DNA of 64,000 bases from Janibacter cremeus. GTDB taxonomy: Bacteria; Actinomycetota; Actinomycetes; Actinomycetales; Dermatophilaceae. Within the stretch, counting starts at the first letter, position 1. Every line of letters starts with the position of its first letter. The notes under the pieces were generated by a model. The model did no database searches and was not told the DNA's origin. It saw only the letters and a program-made list of their open reading frames with translations. The stretch covers positions 2,852,001 to 2,916,000 of the forward strand of contig NZ_CP115184.1 of the NCBI RefSeq assembly GCF_029395675.1, in the 5' to 3' direction. The translations under genes were made by a program, and so were the position numbers. Below are positions 48,660 through 57,607 of the stretch, piece after piece.

Positions 48660-49438
48660 TGCTGCTCCAGGTACGCGGGCTCAGCAAGAGGTTCGGTGGC
48701 CTCGACGCGGTCAAGGACGTCGACTTCGACGTCCCGGAGGGGCAGATCACGGCGATCATCGGGCCCAACGGTGCCGGCAAGTCGACGCTGTTCAACCTGC
48801 TGGCGGGCTTCTACCGACCGACGTCCGGGACCGTCACCTTCGACGGCACGGACATCACCGGCATGAAGCCCCACCGGACGGTCCGTGCCGGGATCGCGCG
48901 CACCTTCCAGACAACGCATCTCTTCGACGGCGCCACGGTCCTCGAGAACGTCCTGGCCGCGTGTGTCGTGCGGGGCAGGTCCAACCCCCTGGACGCGGTG
49001 TTCCACACGCCGCGGTACCGGCGGGACGAGCGGGCGAGCCTCGAGAAGTCGATGGAGGAGCTGGAGTTCGTCGGCGCCGCCCACCTGCGCGACGAGCTCG
49101 CCTCGACCCTCCCGCAGGAGACGCAGAAGCGGATCTCGATCGCCCTCGCCCTGGCCACCGAGCCGCGCCTGCTGCTCCTGGACGAGCCGGCCGCCGGGAC
49201 CACCGATGAGGAGACCGAGTCCTTCGGCGAGCTCATCCGGCAGATCGTCCGGCGCGGGATCACGGTCTGCCTCGTCGAGCACAAGATGTCCATGGTGATG
49301 GGCCTCGCCGACCAGATCGTCGTCCTCGACCACGGCCAACGCATCGCCCTGGGCAGCCCGGAGGAGATCAAGAAGGACCCGCTCGTCATCGAGGCCTACC
49401 TCGGGGCCGACGCGAGCACGACAGGAGCCTCATCATGA
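48659..49438 (+). CDS. livG: branched-chain amino acid ABC transporter ATPase LivG
   Basis: 259 residues. Walker A GPNGAGKST, LivG-specific GIARTFQTTHLFDGATVLENV, Walker B LLLLDEPAAGTTDEE and H-loop CLVEHKMSMVM. The usual LSxGQQ signature is replaced by LPQETQKRISIALAL, an odd departure in the helical domain (STLPQETQ instead of LSYGQQR). This could weaken its ATPase role and leave LivF as the main motor. Start codon overlaps the livM stop; the stop overlaps the livF ATG. Confidence 0.92.
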   Translation: MLLQVRGLSKRFGGLDAVKDVDFDVPEGQITAIIGPNGAGKSTLFNLLAGFYRPTSGTVTFDGTDITGMKPHRTVRAGIARTFQTTHLFDGATVLENVLAACVVRGRSNPLDAVFHTPRYRRDERASLEKSMEELEFVGAAHLRDELASTLPQETQKRISIALALATEPRLLLLDEPAAGTTDEETESFGELIRQIVRRGITVCLVEHKMSMVMGLADQIVVLDHGQRIALGSPEEIKKDPLVIEAYLGADASTTGASS

Positions 49439-50142
49439 TGACCATCACCGGGCTCAGCGCCGGCTACGGCGCCGGGAACGTCCTGCACTCCGTCGACATC
49501 ACCGTCCCCGCCGGTGAGCTGACGGTCATCCTCGGGTCGAACGGCTCCGGCAAGTCGACGCTGTTCCGCACCGTGAGCGGGGTGCTCCGCCCGACCGGCG
49601 GCCGGATCGAGTTCGCGGGTGAGGACACCACGAGGAGCAGCACGGCCGCGCTGGTGCGCAAGGGGCTGGCGCACTGCCCGGAGGGGCGACACCTCTTCCC
49701 GCGCATGTCGGTGGAGAAGAACCTCGTGCTCGGTGCCTACGCCGGCCGTCGGCGCAAGGACCGCGTCCGCACGCTCCTGGAGCGGACCTACGAGCTGTTC
49801 CCGGTGCTCAGGGACAAGAGCAAGCAGTCCGCGGGGTCGTTGTCCGGAGGCCAGCAGCAGATGGTGGCCATCGGTCGTGCCCTGATGTCCGACCCGACGA
49901 TGCTGATCCTCGACGAGCCGTCGATGGGTCTCGCACCGCTGGTCACCCAGCAGGTCTTCGACGCCATCGTCGGGATCAACCGGGAGGGCATCGGCGTGCT
50001 CCTGGCCGAGCAGAACGCGACGTCCGCCCTGCGCATCGCCTCGTCGGGCTACGTCATGGCCGAGGGCCGGGTCGTCCTGTCGGGCGCGGCCGAGCAGCTC
50101 GCGGGGGATCCCGCCGTGCAGCAGGCCTACCTCGGGGTGTGA
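49435..50142 (+). CDS. livF: branched-chain amino acid ABC transporter ATPase LivF
   Basis: 235 residues, the normal LivF size. Walker A GSNGSGKST, KGLAHCPEGRHLFPRMSVEKNL, a complete signature SLSGGQQQMVAIGRAL, Walker B MLILDEPSMGLAP and the LLAEQNATSALRIA switch. Completes the LivJHMGF importer. Only 25 bp separate it from the 3' end of a converging GT2 gene. Confidence 0.95.
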   Translation: MMTITGLSAGYGAGNVLHSVDITVPAGELTVILGSNGSGKSTLFRTVSGVLRPTGGRIEFAGEDTTRSSTAALVRKGLAHCPEGRHLFPRMSVEKNLVLGAYAGRRRKDRVRTLLERTYELFPVLRDKSKQSAGSLSGGQQQMVAIGRALMSDPTMLILDEPSMGLAPLVTQQVFDAIVGINREGIGVLLAEQNATSALRIASSGYVMAEGRVVLSGAAEQLAGDPAVQQAYLGV

Positions 50143-50167
50143 CGCCCGGCCGCCGACCCGGTGGTGA

Positions 50168-51073
50168 TCAGACGAAGGGGGGTCGCCCCAGGCGGGTCAT
50201 GGTGGCCACCGTCCGCCAGCCCAGCGGTCGACGAGCGGGACGGGTCCGCCACGCCTCCCGGTACCCGGCGAGGACGTCACGCAGTGGCTGGCACCGCACG
50301 GCGCAGACGACCGTCCAGATGAGCAGGTGCGCCACGAAGAGCGGCAGCGGCAGCGACCGCCAGGCCATCCACAGACGGTTGCGGGCGAGGAACCACATGT
50401 AGCGGGAGTGCCGCGACGGGGGCGTCCGGGGGTGGAAGGCGGCCAGGTCGGCGGAGTACCAGATGCCCCAGCCGCGATCCATGAGGCGCCAGGCCAGGTC
50501 CGACTCCTCCATGGCGTAGAAGAAGCGGGGGTCGAAGCCGTCGACCCCCTCGAACGCACTCGTGCGCACCGCGCAGGCCGCGCCGATGAAGTGGGTGACC
50601 TGGCCCGAGCGGTGTGCCGAGCGTCGGCCGACACGGGGGACGTGCCGCCGTTGCGTCCGGCCCGTCTCGTCGACGATCCGCATCGCCATGGCGCCCAGGT
50701 CGGGGTCCTCGTCGAAGCGCTCGAGGACCGACGCCAGGTGGTCCTCGCCCTGTAGCTCCGCGTCGTCGTCGAGGAAGACCACGACGTCCGCATCGGTCGC
50801 GGCGACGCCGATGTTGCGGCCGGCCGGGACGCCGACGTTCTCCGGCAGCACGATCAGCTGGTCGGCCGGGTCGAGCTGCGGTGGGCGGCCCCCGTTGACC
50901 ACGAGGACGAGGTGCGGGTCCACGCCGCGCTGGGCGCGGACGGAGGCCAGCGCCCGGGCCAGCTCGGGACGATCGCCCTGGGTGAGCACCACGACGGTGA
51001 GTCGGGGGCGAAGGGGGCGGGGCACCTCCTCCCACGGTTCGACCTGCTCCCTCACCAGGGTCGCGCTGGTCAC
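50168..51073 (-). CDS. GT2 glycosyltransferase (copy A, second gene of pair)
   Basis: 301 residues. GT-A fold: LTVVVLTQGDRPELARALASVRA, LPENVGVPAGRNIGVAATDADVV and the metal site FLDDDAELQ. The acceptor motif FYAMEESDLAWRLMDRGW is of the rhamnosyl-/galactofuranosyltransferase type. The C-terminus has membrane-hugging aromatic helices. GTG 51071-51073 overlaps the stop of the upstream GT2 (GTGA). The middle (about 50451-50820) is ~95% identical to the copy-B gene at 57608-58537. It most likely extends a surface polymer; the copy-B pair lies beside glf, which hints at galactofuranose. Confidence 0.9.
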   Translation of the reverse strand: MTSATLVREQVEPWEEVPRPLRPRLTVVVLTQGDRPELARALASVRAQRGVDPHLVLVVNGGRPPQLDPADQLIVLPENVGVPAGRNIGVAATDADVVVFLDDDAELQGEDHLASVLERFDEDPDLGAMAMRIVDETGRTQRRHVPRVGRRSAHRSGQVTHFIGAACAVRTSAFEGVDGFDPRFFYAMEESDLAWRLMDRGWGIWYSADLAAFHPRTPPSRHSRYMWFLARNRLWMAWRSLPLPLFVAHLLIWTVVCAVRCQPLRDVLAGYREAWRTRPARRPLGWRTVATMTRLGRPPFV

Positions 51074-51996
51074 GCCCCCACCTCCACGCCTCGGGGGATC
51101 CGGGCCACGCACCGGGCGGCCTCGCGCGCCTGCCGACCGGCGGGGAGCCACCGGCCCGCCCGGGCCAGGTCGAGGGCCGAGCGTCCGGCGAAGTAGACCG
51201 AGTGGGCCAGCGCCCGCCGCACCGTCGGTGCGCGGCGCGACGGAGGGATGTGGGTGGAGATCACGTCGATGGCCTGCACGCGTTCCCGGACGTTGGCGCC
51301 GGTGCGCACGAGTGTGGAGGTGTGCGAGGCCTGGTGGCGGCGGTATCGGGCGAGGACCTCGTCGACGAAGAGCACGGGGCCGTGTGCCGCCAGGCGGGTC
51401 CACATCTCCCAGTCGGCCGCGTGGGGGAGGTCCGTGCGGTAGCCGCCGACCTTGGCGTAGGCCGAGCGTCGCACGACGATGCCCGGGGCGCGCACGCGGT
51501 TGGACACCGCGAAGGTGTCGAGGGCCTCGGTCCAGATGCCCGTCCCGTGTCGGTAGGACCGTGTGGTGTAGAGGTGGTTGCCGTCGGCGTCGATGTCCTG
51601 GGCGCGGCAGACGGCTGCGACTGCGCGGGAGGGCAGCAGCGCCTCCTCCATGGTGGTGTAGAAGCCGGGAAGGATCTCGTCGTCACCGTGGAGCAGGTGG
51701 ACGAGCTCTCCCTGGGCGAGGGCGATGCACCGGTTGAAGGTCGCCACGGCGCCGCGGTTGGGTGAGTGGCGCACGTAGCGCACTCGTCCGGCTCCGACCT
51801 GCTCGACCACCCGGTCGGGGGCGTCGTCGGAGGCGTCGTCGACGACGATGATCTCGGCGTCGTCGCGGTGCCCGAGCTGGGCGACCACCTCGGGCAGGGC
51901 CCGGGCGAGCAGGTCGGCGCAGTCGTGGACGGGGATGACGACGGACCAGCGAAGGGGGGTCGGGTCCACCGTCGCGACGGTCGGGGTCGGGGCCAT
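51070..51996 (-). CDS. GT2 glycosyltransferase (copy A, first gene of pair)
   Basis: 308 residues. GT-A fold: RWSVVIPVHDCADLLARALPEV, EIIVVDDASDDAPDRVVEQV, RGAVATFNRCIALAQGELVHLLHGDDEILP, and later YRTDLPHAADWEMWTRLAAHG (catalytic DWEMW motif). ATG 51994-51996 is chosen. The region 51267-51951, which covers most of the protein, is base-for-base identical to 58731-59415 in copy B, while both ends differ. The TAGCAT promoter element present in copy B is missing here. Confidence 0.9.
   Translation of the reverse strand: MAPTPTVATVDPTPLRWSVVIPVHDCADLLARALPEVVAQLGHRDDAEIIVVDDASDDAPDRVVEQVGAGRVRYVRHSPNRGAVATFNRCIALAQGELVHLLHGDDEILPGFYTTMEEALLPSRAVAAVCRAQDIDADGNHLYTTRSYRHGTGIWTEALDTFAVSNRVRAPGIVVRRSAYAKVGGYRTDLPHAADWEMWTRLAAHGPVLFVDEVLARYRRHQASHTSTLVRTGANVRERVQAIDVISTHIPPSRRAPTVRRALAHSVYFAGRSALDLARAGRWLPAGRQAREAARCVARIPRGVEVGA
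51267..51951. repeat. 685-bp identical tract, copy A
   Basis: Identical to 58731-59415 in the same orientation (offset 7464). No mismatch was seen on line-by-line reading. Boundaries are abrupt and lie inside the GT2 genes, as in a recent gene-conversion tract. Confidence 0.92.
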
Positions 51997-52132
51997 GCAG
52001 CAAGGTTCGACTCCCGGGGCCAACTCGAGGTGAACCGTTCAGGTGCAACAGGTGTCGGTTCGTGGACCCTTTCGTGCACCTGTCCGTGAGTGGCCGTCTC
52101 GGGTACTCACGCCTGCCTACGGTTGCCGCGTG

Positions 52133-52241
52133 CTTGCTGCCGGTGAACCTGCTGACGATCAACCACCTGTTCGGGGCCGCGATGCGTCTCGATGAGGCCC
52201 CCGAGTTCATCGCGGAGCAGGCCGACCAGGACATTGAGGAG
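52133..52241 (+). pseudogene. glf (UDP-galactopyranose mutase) remnant
   Basis: About 110 bp align without gaps to 59961-60069 inside the intact glf (offset 7828) and encode LLPVNLLTINHLFGAAMR and FIAEQADQDIEE. There is no homology to the rest of glf on either side. It lies next to copy A of the GT2 pair just as intact glf lies next to copy B, so it is the stump of a deleted duplicate. Confidence 0.85.
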
Positions 52242-52371
52242 TCCCGCCCCGAAGCCACATCAGGCCTGGGTGGCGAGAGTTCGCAGGACGTTCACAGCGC
52301 GTTCGCGGGGTCACGCACATGGGCCGGTCTAGAGTCGAATTTCCTTCTGCACGAGACACATCGGGACTTGC

Positions 52372-53172
52372 ATGCCTCTTCCTAATTTCCTCATCGTCGG
52401 TAGTCAGAAGAGTGGGACGAGCTGGCTCCACCGCAGTTTGGGCCGCTCGAAACACATCTTCGCCTCGCAGGTGAAGGAGCTGAACTTCTTCAACCAGACG
52501 GACTTCGACGCACCCGAGAAGCTGGCCGCCTTCCGCGAGCACTTCCCGAAGCAGGACCTGCCCGGGGTGGAGTACTACCTCGAAAGCACGCCGCACTACT
52601 TCCGGGCTCGTCCGACGACAGCCAGGAACATCCGCTCCCTGCTGGGCTCGCCGGAGATGGTCGCGGTCTTCCGGCACCCGGTCGACCGGTACGAGTCCGC
52701 GTACATCCACCACATGATGAGGGGGCGCTTCCCCTACACCCCCGTCATCGACGAGCTCACGGACGAGTACTCGGTGCTCTCCCTCGGGCGGTACGCCGAG
52801 GCCCTGGAGAGCTGGTGGAGCATCCACCCGCAGCTCAAGCCCATGCTCTACGACGACCTGCTGCGCGACCCGCTGGGCTTCGTCACCGAGGTCATGGACC
52901 ACCTCGGGTTGACCTCCGACATCACCATGGACGACGTGACCTTCCGCGCCAACGACAAGACGAGGAAGAAGTCGCGGCTCGGCTCCGAGTGGGAGGAGAT
53001 GCCGAGTCTGGACCCGGGGCTGCGCCACCGGCTGCAGGAGGAGTACGCCGAGGACACGCGCCGTCTCGAGGACCTCCTCGGCCGCGACCTCAGGGCGTGG
53101 CAGGAGGGCGTGGCAGGAGGGGGTGGCCAGCCGGTAACCGCGACGGTCGGCTCCCGGGCGCAGGAGTTGTGA
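52372..53172 (+). CDS. sulfotransferase domain protein
   Basis: 266 residues. The PAPS loop is NFLIVGSQKSGTSWLHRSL, and the 3'-phosphate site is VFRHPVDRYESAYIHHMM. KELNFFN and YLESTPHYF are typical of heparan-sulfate-type sulfotransferases (Sulfotransfer_1/3). The first ~40 codons are less GC-rich than the rest, and no clear ribosome-binding site precedes the ATG, so the 5' end may be a recombination joint with the glf remnant region. It probably sulfates a surface glycan. Confidence 0.87.
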   Translation: MPLPNFLIVGSQKSGTSWLHRSLGRSKHIFASQVKELNFFNQTDFDAPEKLAAFREHFPKQDLPGVEYYLESTPHYFRARPTTARNIRSLLGSPEMVAVFRHPVDRYESAYIHHMMRGRFPYTPVIDELTDEYSVLSLGRYAEALESWWSIHPQLKPMLYDDLLRDPLGFVTEVMDHLGLTSDITMDDVTFRANDKTRKKSRLGSEWEEMPSLDPGLRHRLQEEYAEDTRRLEDLLGRDLRAWQEGVAGGGGQPVTATVGSRAQEL

Positions 53173-53206
53173 TTGACGTCGGTCGGCGCCGGGTAGGGCA
53201 CGGCAC

Positions 53207-55468
53207 ATGGATCCCACAGAGCCTGGTGAAGCGAAGAAGGAGACGGTCTCGAAGGGGGCCGGCGGGGCAGCGCCTGCCGATGAGGTGCCCGGCGTCCCCG
53301 GAGCCGCACCAGCCCCGGTCGATGAACCCGTGGACCCCCGGCCGCCACTGCCGACGAAGTCCGATCAGGCCGCGCCGAGGGGGGTCACGCCGACGGGAGC
53401 CGAGACCGGGACCGGACCCGAGGCAGCGGCACAGCAGGGCGCGTACCTGACCACGTCCCAGGGGGCCCGGCTGCGGGACAGTGACCACTCCCTCAAGGCC
53501 GGGCGTCGGGGGCCGACCCTCTTGCAGGACCACCACCTGCGGGAGAAGATCACCCACTTCGACCACGAGCGGATACCGGAGCGGGTCGTGCACGCCCGGG
53601 GCGCCGGAGCGCATGGGGTGTTCGAGGGGTACGGCAACGCCGGAGACGTCACCACCGCAGGCTTCCTGGCCGCAGGCAAGAGGACCGACGTCTTCGTGCG
53701 GTTCTCCACCGTGCTCGGCTCGCGCGGTTCGGCGGACACGGTGCGCGACACCCGCGGGTTCGCGACCAAGTTCTACACCGAGGAGGGCACGTTCGACCTG
53801 GTTGGCAACAACATGCCGGTCTTCTTCATCCAGGACGGGATCAAGTTCCCCGACGTCGTCCATGCCGCCAAGCCGCATCCGGACCGGGAGATCCCGCAGG
53901 CCCAGAGCGCGCACGACACCTTCTGGGACTTCGTCTCACTGCACACCGAGGCGCAGCACCACACGATGTGGAACATGTCCGACCGTGGGATCCCGCGCTC
54001 GTACCGGATGATGGAGGGCTTTGGCGTCCACACCTTCCGGTTGACCAATGCCGAGGGCGTCACGTCCCTGGTGAAGTTCCACTGGAAGCCCAAGCTCGGG
54101 GTGCACTCCTTGACGTGGGAGGAGGCCCAGATGCTCGGCGGCATGGATCCCGACTTCCACCGCCGGGACCTCTACGACGCCATCGAGTCCGGCGCCTTCC
54201 CCGAGTGGGAGCTCGGGATCCAGGTCTTCCCGGACAATGACGAGGAGACCTTCGAGGGGATCGACCTGCTGGACCCGACGAAGATCGTCCCGGAGGAGCT
54301 CGCGCCCGTTCAGCGGATCGGCCGGATGACCCTCAACGCGAATCCGACGAACTACTTCAGCGAGACCGAGCAGGTCGCCTTCCACGTCGGTCATCTCCCG
54401 CCGGGGATCGACGTCACGAACGACCCTTTGCTGCAGGTCAGGTTGTTCTCCTACGTCGACACCCAGCTCACGCGTCTCGGCGGCCCGAACTTCTCGCAGC
54501 TGCCGATCAATCGCCCGCACGCCCCCGTCAACGACATGCTGCGCGACGGGTTCGGTCAGCAGGGTTCTCACGCCGGTGTGGCACCGTACACACCCAACTC
54601 CCTGGACGGTGGCTGCCCGCTCTTCGCCGGTTCCGATGTCCCCGCATTCGACGACGTGCCGGTGCGTGTGGCCGAGGACAGGAAGGTCCGCGCCAACCCG
54701 GCCTCCTTCGAGGACCACTTCAGCCAGGCCCGGCTGTTCTGGAACAGCATGACTCCGGTGGAGAAGGAGCACATCATCCGCGCGTACACCTTCGAGCTGG
54801 GCAAGTGCTACGAGCAGGGGATCAAGGAACGGCAAGTGCAGCAGCTGGCCAACATCGACCCGGTGCTCTGCGCCGAGGTCGCGACCGGTCTGGGGCTTCC
54901 CGCGCCCGGGCCCACCGTCCCTCTCACCGACGAGGCACCCAGCCCGGCGCTCTCGCAGGTCGCAGGGGAGTGGCCCCCGGACGGCAGGACGGTAGGGATC
55001 CTGCTCGACCCGAGCGGGGATCTCGAAGGGCTGGATGAGCTGCGGCGAGCCGTCTTCGCTGCCGACATGGTTCCCCTGCTCATCGCGCCGCACGGCGGGA
55101 CGGTGGCCGGTCTTCCTGTCCAGCGGACCTTCGCGACCGGTCGCTCGGTCGAGTTCGACGCACTCCTGCTGGCTGGCTGCCCGGCAGCGGCCCCGGACGC
55201 CATCGCTGCCCGCGACGAGAAGGCCGGCAGGGCGGAGACCTCCGCGCTCGACCCGCGCGCCCTGCTGCTGCTCGAGGAGTGCTGGCGGCACGGAAAGGCC
55301 ATCGGCGCGTGGGGTGCAGGCCTCAGGGCACTCGAGCAGGCCCGGCTCGAGGGCACGAGCGGAGTGGTGACCGACGAGAGCGCCGACGCGGTGTTCACCG
55401 CAGTTCAGGGGCTCATGAAGGGGCACCGGGTCTGGGAGCGGTTCCCGTCGTCCGCCGACGTGGGGTGA
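53207..55468 (+). CDS. katE: large-subunit (clade 2) catalase with DJ-1/PfpI-like C-terminus
   Basis: 753 residues, the HPII size. The distal His is in RIPERVVHARGAGAHG, the Asn in FDLVGNNMPVFF, and the core RFSTVLGSRGSADTVRD. The proximal heme Tyr lies in RLFSYVDTQ, with TRLGGPNFSQLPINRP following. A flexible 90-residue N-terminus precedes the core. The C-terminal ~160 residues resemble the flavodoxin/DJ-1 domain of HPII (RTVGILLDPSGDLEGLDELR, APHGGTVAGLPVQRTFATG). It breaks down hydrogen peroxide. A stress gene placed between two glycosyltransferase copies, unrelated to them in function. Confidence 0.95.
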   Translation: MDPTEPGEAKKETVSKGAGGAAPADEVPGVPGAAPAPVDEPVDPRPPLPTKSDQAAPRGVTPTGAETGTGPEAAAQQGAYLTTSQGARLRDSDHSLKAGRRGPTLLQDHHLREKITHFDHERIPERVVHARGAGAHGVFEGYGNAGDVTTAGFLAAGKRTDVFVRFSTVLGSRGSADTVRDTRGFATKFYTEEGTFDLVGNNMPVFFIQDGIKFPDVVHAAKPHPDREIPQAQSAHDTFWDFVSLHTEAQHHTMWNMSDRGIPRSYRMMEGFGVHTFRLTNAEGVTSLVKFHWKPKLGVHSLTWEEAQMLGGMDPDFHRRDLYDAIESGAFPEWELGIQVFPDNDEETFEGIDLLDPTKIVPEELAPVQRIGRMTLNANPTNYFSETEQVAFHVGHLPPGIDVTNDPLLQVRLFSYVDTQLTRLGGPNFSQLPINRPHAPVNDMLRDGFGQQGSHAGVAPYTPNSLDGGCPLFAGSDVPAFDDVPVRVAEDRKVRANPASFEDHFSQARLFWNSMTPVEKEHIIRAYTFELGKCYEQGIKERQVQQLANIDPVLCAEVATGLGLPAPGPTVPLTDEAPSPALSQVAGEWPPDGRTVGILLDPSGDLEGLDELRRAVFAADMVPLLIAPHGGTVAGLPVQRTFATGRSVEFDALLLAGCPAAAPDAIAARDEKAGRAETSALDPRALLLLEECWRHGKAIGAWGAGLRALEQARLEGTSGVVTDESADAVFTAVQGLMKGHRVWERFPSSADVG

Positions 55469-55648
55469 CGGACGTGAGTTCGTTGACGTAGCGCAGTATT
55501 CGTGTTTACGGTGTAAGCGCCGTTGTTCAGTGCGCTGGCCGCGGGGAGAAATGGTCCTCGCTCGGGCAGGCGCATGCGGGATGCCGGGAGATTCCCCCCG
55601 GTCCGACGCGAATTCAGAGCACACGACAACCAACGACAAGGAGTACCC

Positions 55649-56029
55649 ATGCGGTATGACGAGTTCCTGGCCGCCGTCGCGAACCACGGCGGGCCGGCCG
55701 ACCGTGAGCACGCGGACGAGGCCACCCGTACGGTCCTGGCGGATCTGGGGAAGCGGCTGGCCGGCAACGAGCCGCGCGACCTGGCCGCCCAGCTTCCCAG
55801 CGAGATGCAGCAGCCGCTGCTGGAGCACAACGGGGAGCAGGAGACGGATGACGACCTCGACGCCTTCCTGCGCAGGGTGGCCGAGCACGAGGGGCGCGGC
55901 TGCGACCCGGAGCAGGCGATGGCACATGCTCGGGCCGTGCTCTCCACGATGGCCGGTTTCGTGTCGGCCGGTGAGATCGCTGACCTGCGCTCCCAGCTGC
56001 CGGCCGGGTTCGGCACTCTCTTCGAGTGA
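55649..56029 (+). CDS. DUF2267 family protein
   Basis: 126 residues. RYDEFLAAVANHGGPADREHADEATRTVL and LAGNEPRDLAAQLPSEMQQPLL are the hallmark of DUF2267, a soluble helical family of unknown function often found near stress genes. The ATG with AAGGAG (55638-55643) is chosen over longer frames. A weak TTGACG/TTTACG promoter candidate lies at 55483-55510. It may share stress regulation with katE; this is inference. Confidence 0.9.
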   Translation: MRYDEFLAAVANHGGPADREHADEATRTVLADLGKRLAGNEPRDLAAQLPSEMQQPLLEHNGEQETDDDLDAFLRRVAEHEGRGCDPEQAMAHARAVLSTMAGFVSAGEIADLRSQLPAGFGTLFE

Positions 56030-56054
56030 CCCGCTCGATGCTCTGCTGACAGGA

Positions 56055-56088
56055 CGGCGCCGGACCGCGACCACGCGGCCCGGCGCCG
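56055..56088 (+). terminator. strong hairpin after DUF2267
   Basis: CGGCGCCGG pairs with CCGGCGCCG, then one mismatch, then CCGCG with CGCGG around an ACCA loop; 25 bp past the stop. Confidence 0.75.
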
Positions 56089-56213
56089 CCCCTCTGTCTG
56101 TGGCCGCCCCCGCGAAGCCCTGGGCTCGGCGGGCGGCGTTCGGCGGGTAACCTTTGCCCGGGATCGGACCAGTCGATTCTCCCCGGAGAAGTTCCAACTG
56201 AAGTCCCGTCCCC

Positions 56214-56286
56214 GGGCCTCTAGCTCAATTGGCAGAGCTGCGGACTTTTAATCCGTAGGTTGTGGGTTCGAGTCCCACGGGGCCCA
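56214..56286 (+). tRNA. tRNA-Lys (anticodon TTT)
   Basis: Acceptor GGGCCTC/GGGGCCC, anticodon loop CTTTTAA, T-loop GTTCGAG, discriminator A. CCA is not encoded. Confidence 0.97.
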
Positions 56287-56372
56287 CAGCCATCTCGCCC
56301 CGCACTCCCAGATGGACGTGCTGCCATGTGCGGGGGCTCGACGGCCCCGCCCACCAAGCCCGAGGAGCGACC

Positions 56373-57575
56373 ATGACCGGAGCACTCGTCCTGGACATCG
56401 TCCTGCTCCTCGCGCTCGCCGCCTACGTGAGCGGCATGTACCGCACCGGCCTCGTCGCCGGCGCCTTCTCCCTCGTCGGCTTCCTCGGTGGCGGCCTGCT
56501 CGCACTCTGGGGTCTCCCCGGGATCCTCGCCCGCTCTGACCTGGCCGGCGGGGACCCCCTTCGCAGCGGGGTGCTGCTCGTCGTCGGCGTCCTCATCGCC
56601 GCCGCCCTCGGCCAGTCGCTCGGCGCGATGATCGGCCTGCGTCTGCGCTCGTGGGTGCGCTTTCGCCCGGCTCGCGCGCTCGACTCGCTCCTGGGCGGAG
56701 TCGCCGCCCTCCTCGTCGGCGCCACCGTCGCGTGGCTGGCGGCCTCGGCCGTCGTCGGTGCCTTCCCCGGCGCCGCGCAGCCGGTGGCCGGTTCGAAGGT
56801 CATCCAGACGATCGACCGGGCGATGCCGGCGCCCGCGGACCGGGTGCTCGGCAGCGTCTACCAGGCACTGGGCGCCAACGACTTCCCGCGCGTCTTCACC
56901 GGCGTCCGGCCAGAGGCGATCCGCCCGGTCGAGCCGCCCGGGCCGGGTGTCGCCGAGGGCCCGGGCATCCAGCAGGCGGCCGATTCCGTGGTCAAGGTGA
57001 CCGGCCTGGCGGCCGGGTGCGGCCGCGGTCAGACCGGCAGTGGCTGGGTGGCGGCGCCCCGCCGGGTCGTGACCAACGCGCACGTCGTGGCCGGCGTGGA
57101 CCAGCCCTCGGTCCAGGTCGCCGGGAGCGGTCAGACCTACCAGGCCACCACGGTCGCCTTCGACCCGCGGCGCGATGTCGCCGTCCTCGCCGTGCCCGAC
57201 CTGACGGCCCCGGCGCTGCCCACGGGTGAGAGGCAGTCGCACGGTGACGAGGTGGTCGTCGCCGGCTTCCCCCTCGGCGGCCCGTACGACCTCGAGGCCG
57301 GTCGCGTCCGTGAGCTCCTCACCGCACGAGGAGCAGGCATCGACGGGACCCCAGGTGTCGACCGGCAGGTCTACGCGGTCAACACCCGGGTGGAGCAGGG
57401 GAACTCCGGAGGCCCCCTGCTGTCACCGACCGGTCAGGTCGTCGGCACGATCTTCGCGAAGTCCCAAGCGAACCGGGACACGGGGTACGCGCTCACCCTG
57501 GAGGAGACCCGGCCGGTGCTCGACCGCGCAGCCCGGGCCACCGAGCCCGTGTCCACGGGGTCCTGCGCGGCCTAG
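56373..57575 (+). CDS. MarP-like membrane serine protease (CvpA + trypsin domain)
   Basis: 400 residues. Four N-terminal helices form a CvpA/colicin-V-production-like domain (residues 1-130). The periplasmic trypsin-fold protease follows with His237 (TNAHVVAG), Asp268 (RRDVAVLAV) and Ser345 (GNSGGPLL). MarP of Mycobacterium tuberculosis has this same plan and protects against acid by cleaving envelope targets. Two cysteines (Cys216 and near the end) could form the regulatory disulfide described for MarP. GAGGAG precedes the ATG. Confidence 0.92.
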   Translation: MTGALVLDIVLLLALAAYVSGMYRTGLVAGAFSLVGFLGGGLLALWGLPGILARSDLAGGDPLRSGVLLVVGVLIAAALGQSLGAMIGLRLRSWVRFRPARALDSLLGGVAALLVGATVAWLAASAVVGAFPGAAQPVAGSKVIQTIDRAMPAPADRVLGSVYQALGANDFPRVFTGVRPEAIRPVEPPGPGVAEGPGIQQAADSVVKVTGLAAGCGRGQTGSGWVAAPRRVVTNAHVVAGVDQPSVQVAGSGQTYQATTVAFDPRRDVAVLAVPDLTAPALPTGERQSHGDEVVVAGFPLGGPYDLEAGRVRELLTARGAGIDGTPGVDRQVYAVNTRVEQGNSGGPLLSPTGQVVGTIFAKSQANRDTGYALTLEETRPVLDRAARATEPVSTGSCAA

Positions 57576-57607
57576 GGGTCGTCGAGCACGCCGCAAGGTG
57601 ATGGTGC

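Noticed and set aside
51074..51403. Conserved N-terminal extension of both second GT2 genes (also 58538-58867)
   Set aside because: It looks conserved only because the DNA belongs to the duplicated upstream GT2 gene; the GTGA overlap marks the real start.
53936..56197. 753-codon minus-strand frame over katE and DUF2267
   Set aside because: Antisense of a complete catalase; no recognisable domain.
56214..56286. tRNA-Lys as an integration site of a genomic island
   Set aside because: No integrase and no second copy of the tRNA 3' end was seen in the window; flanking genes look native in composition.
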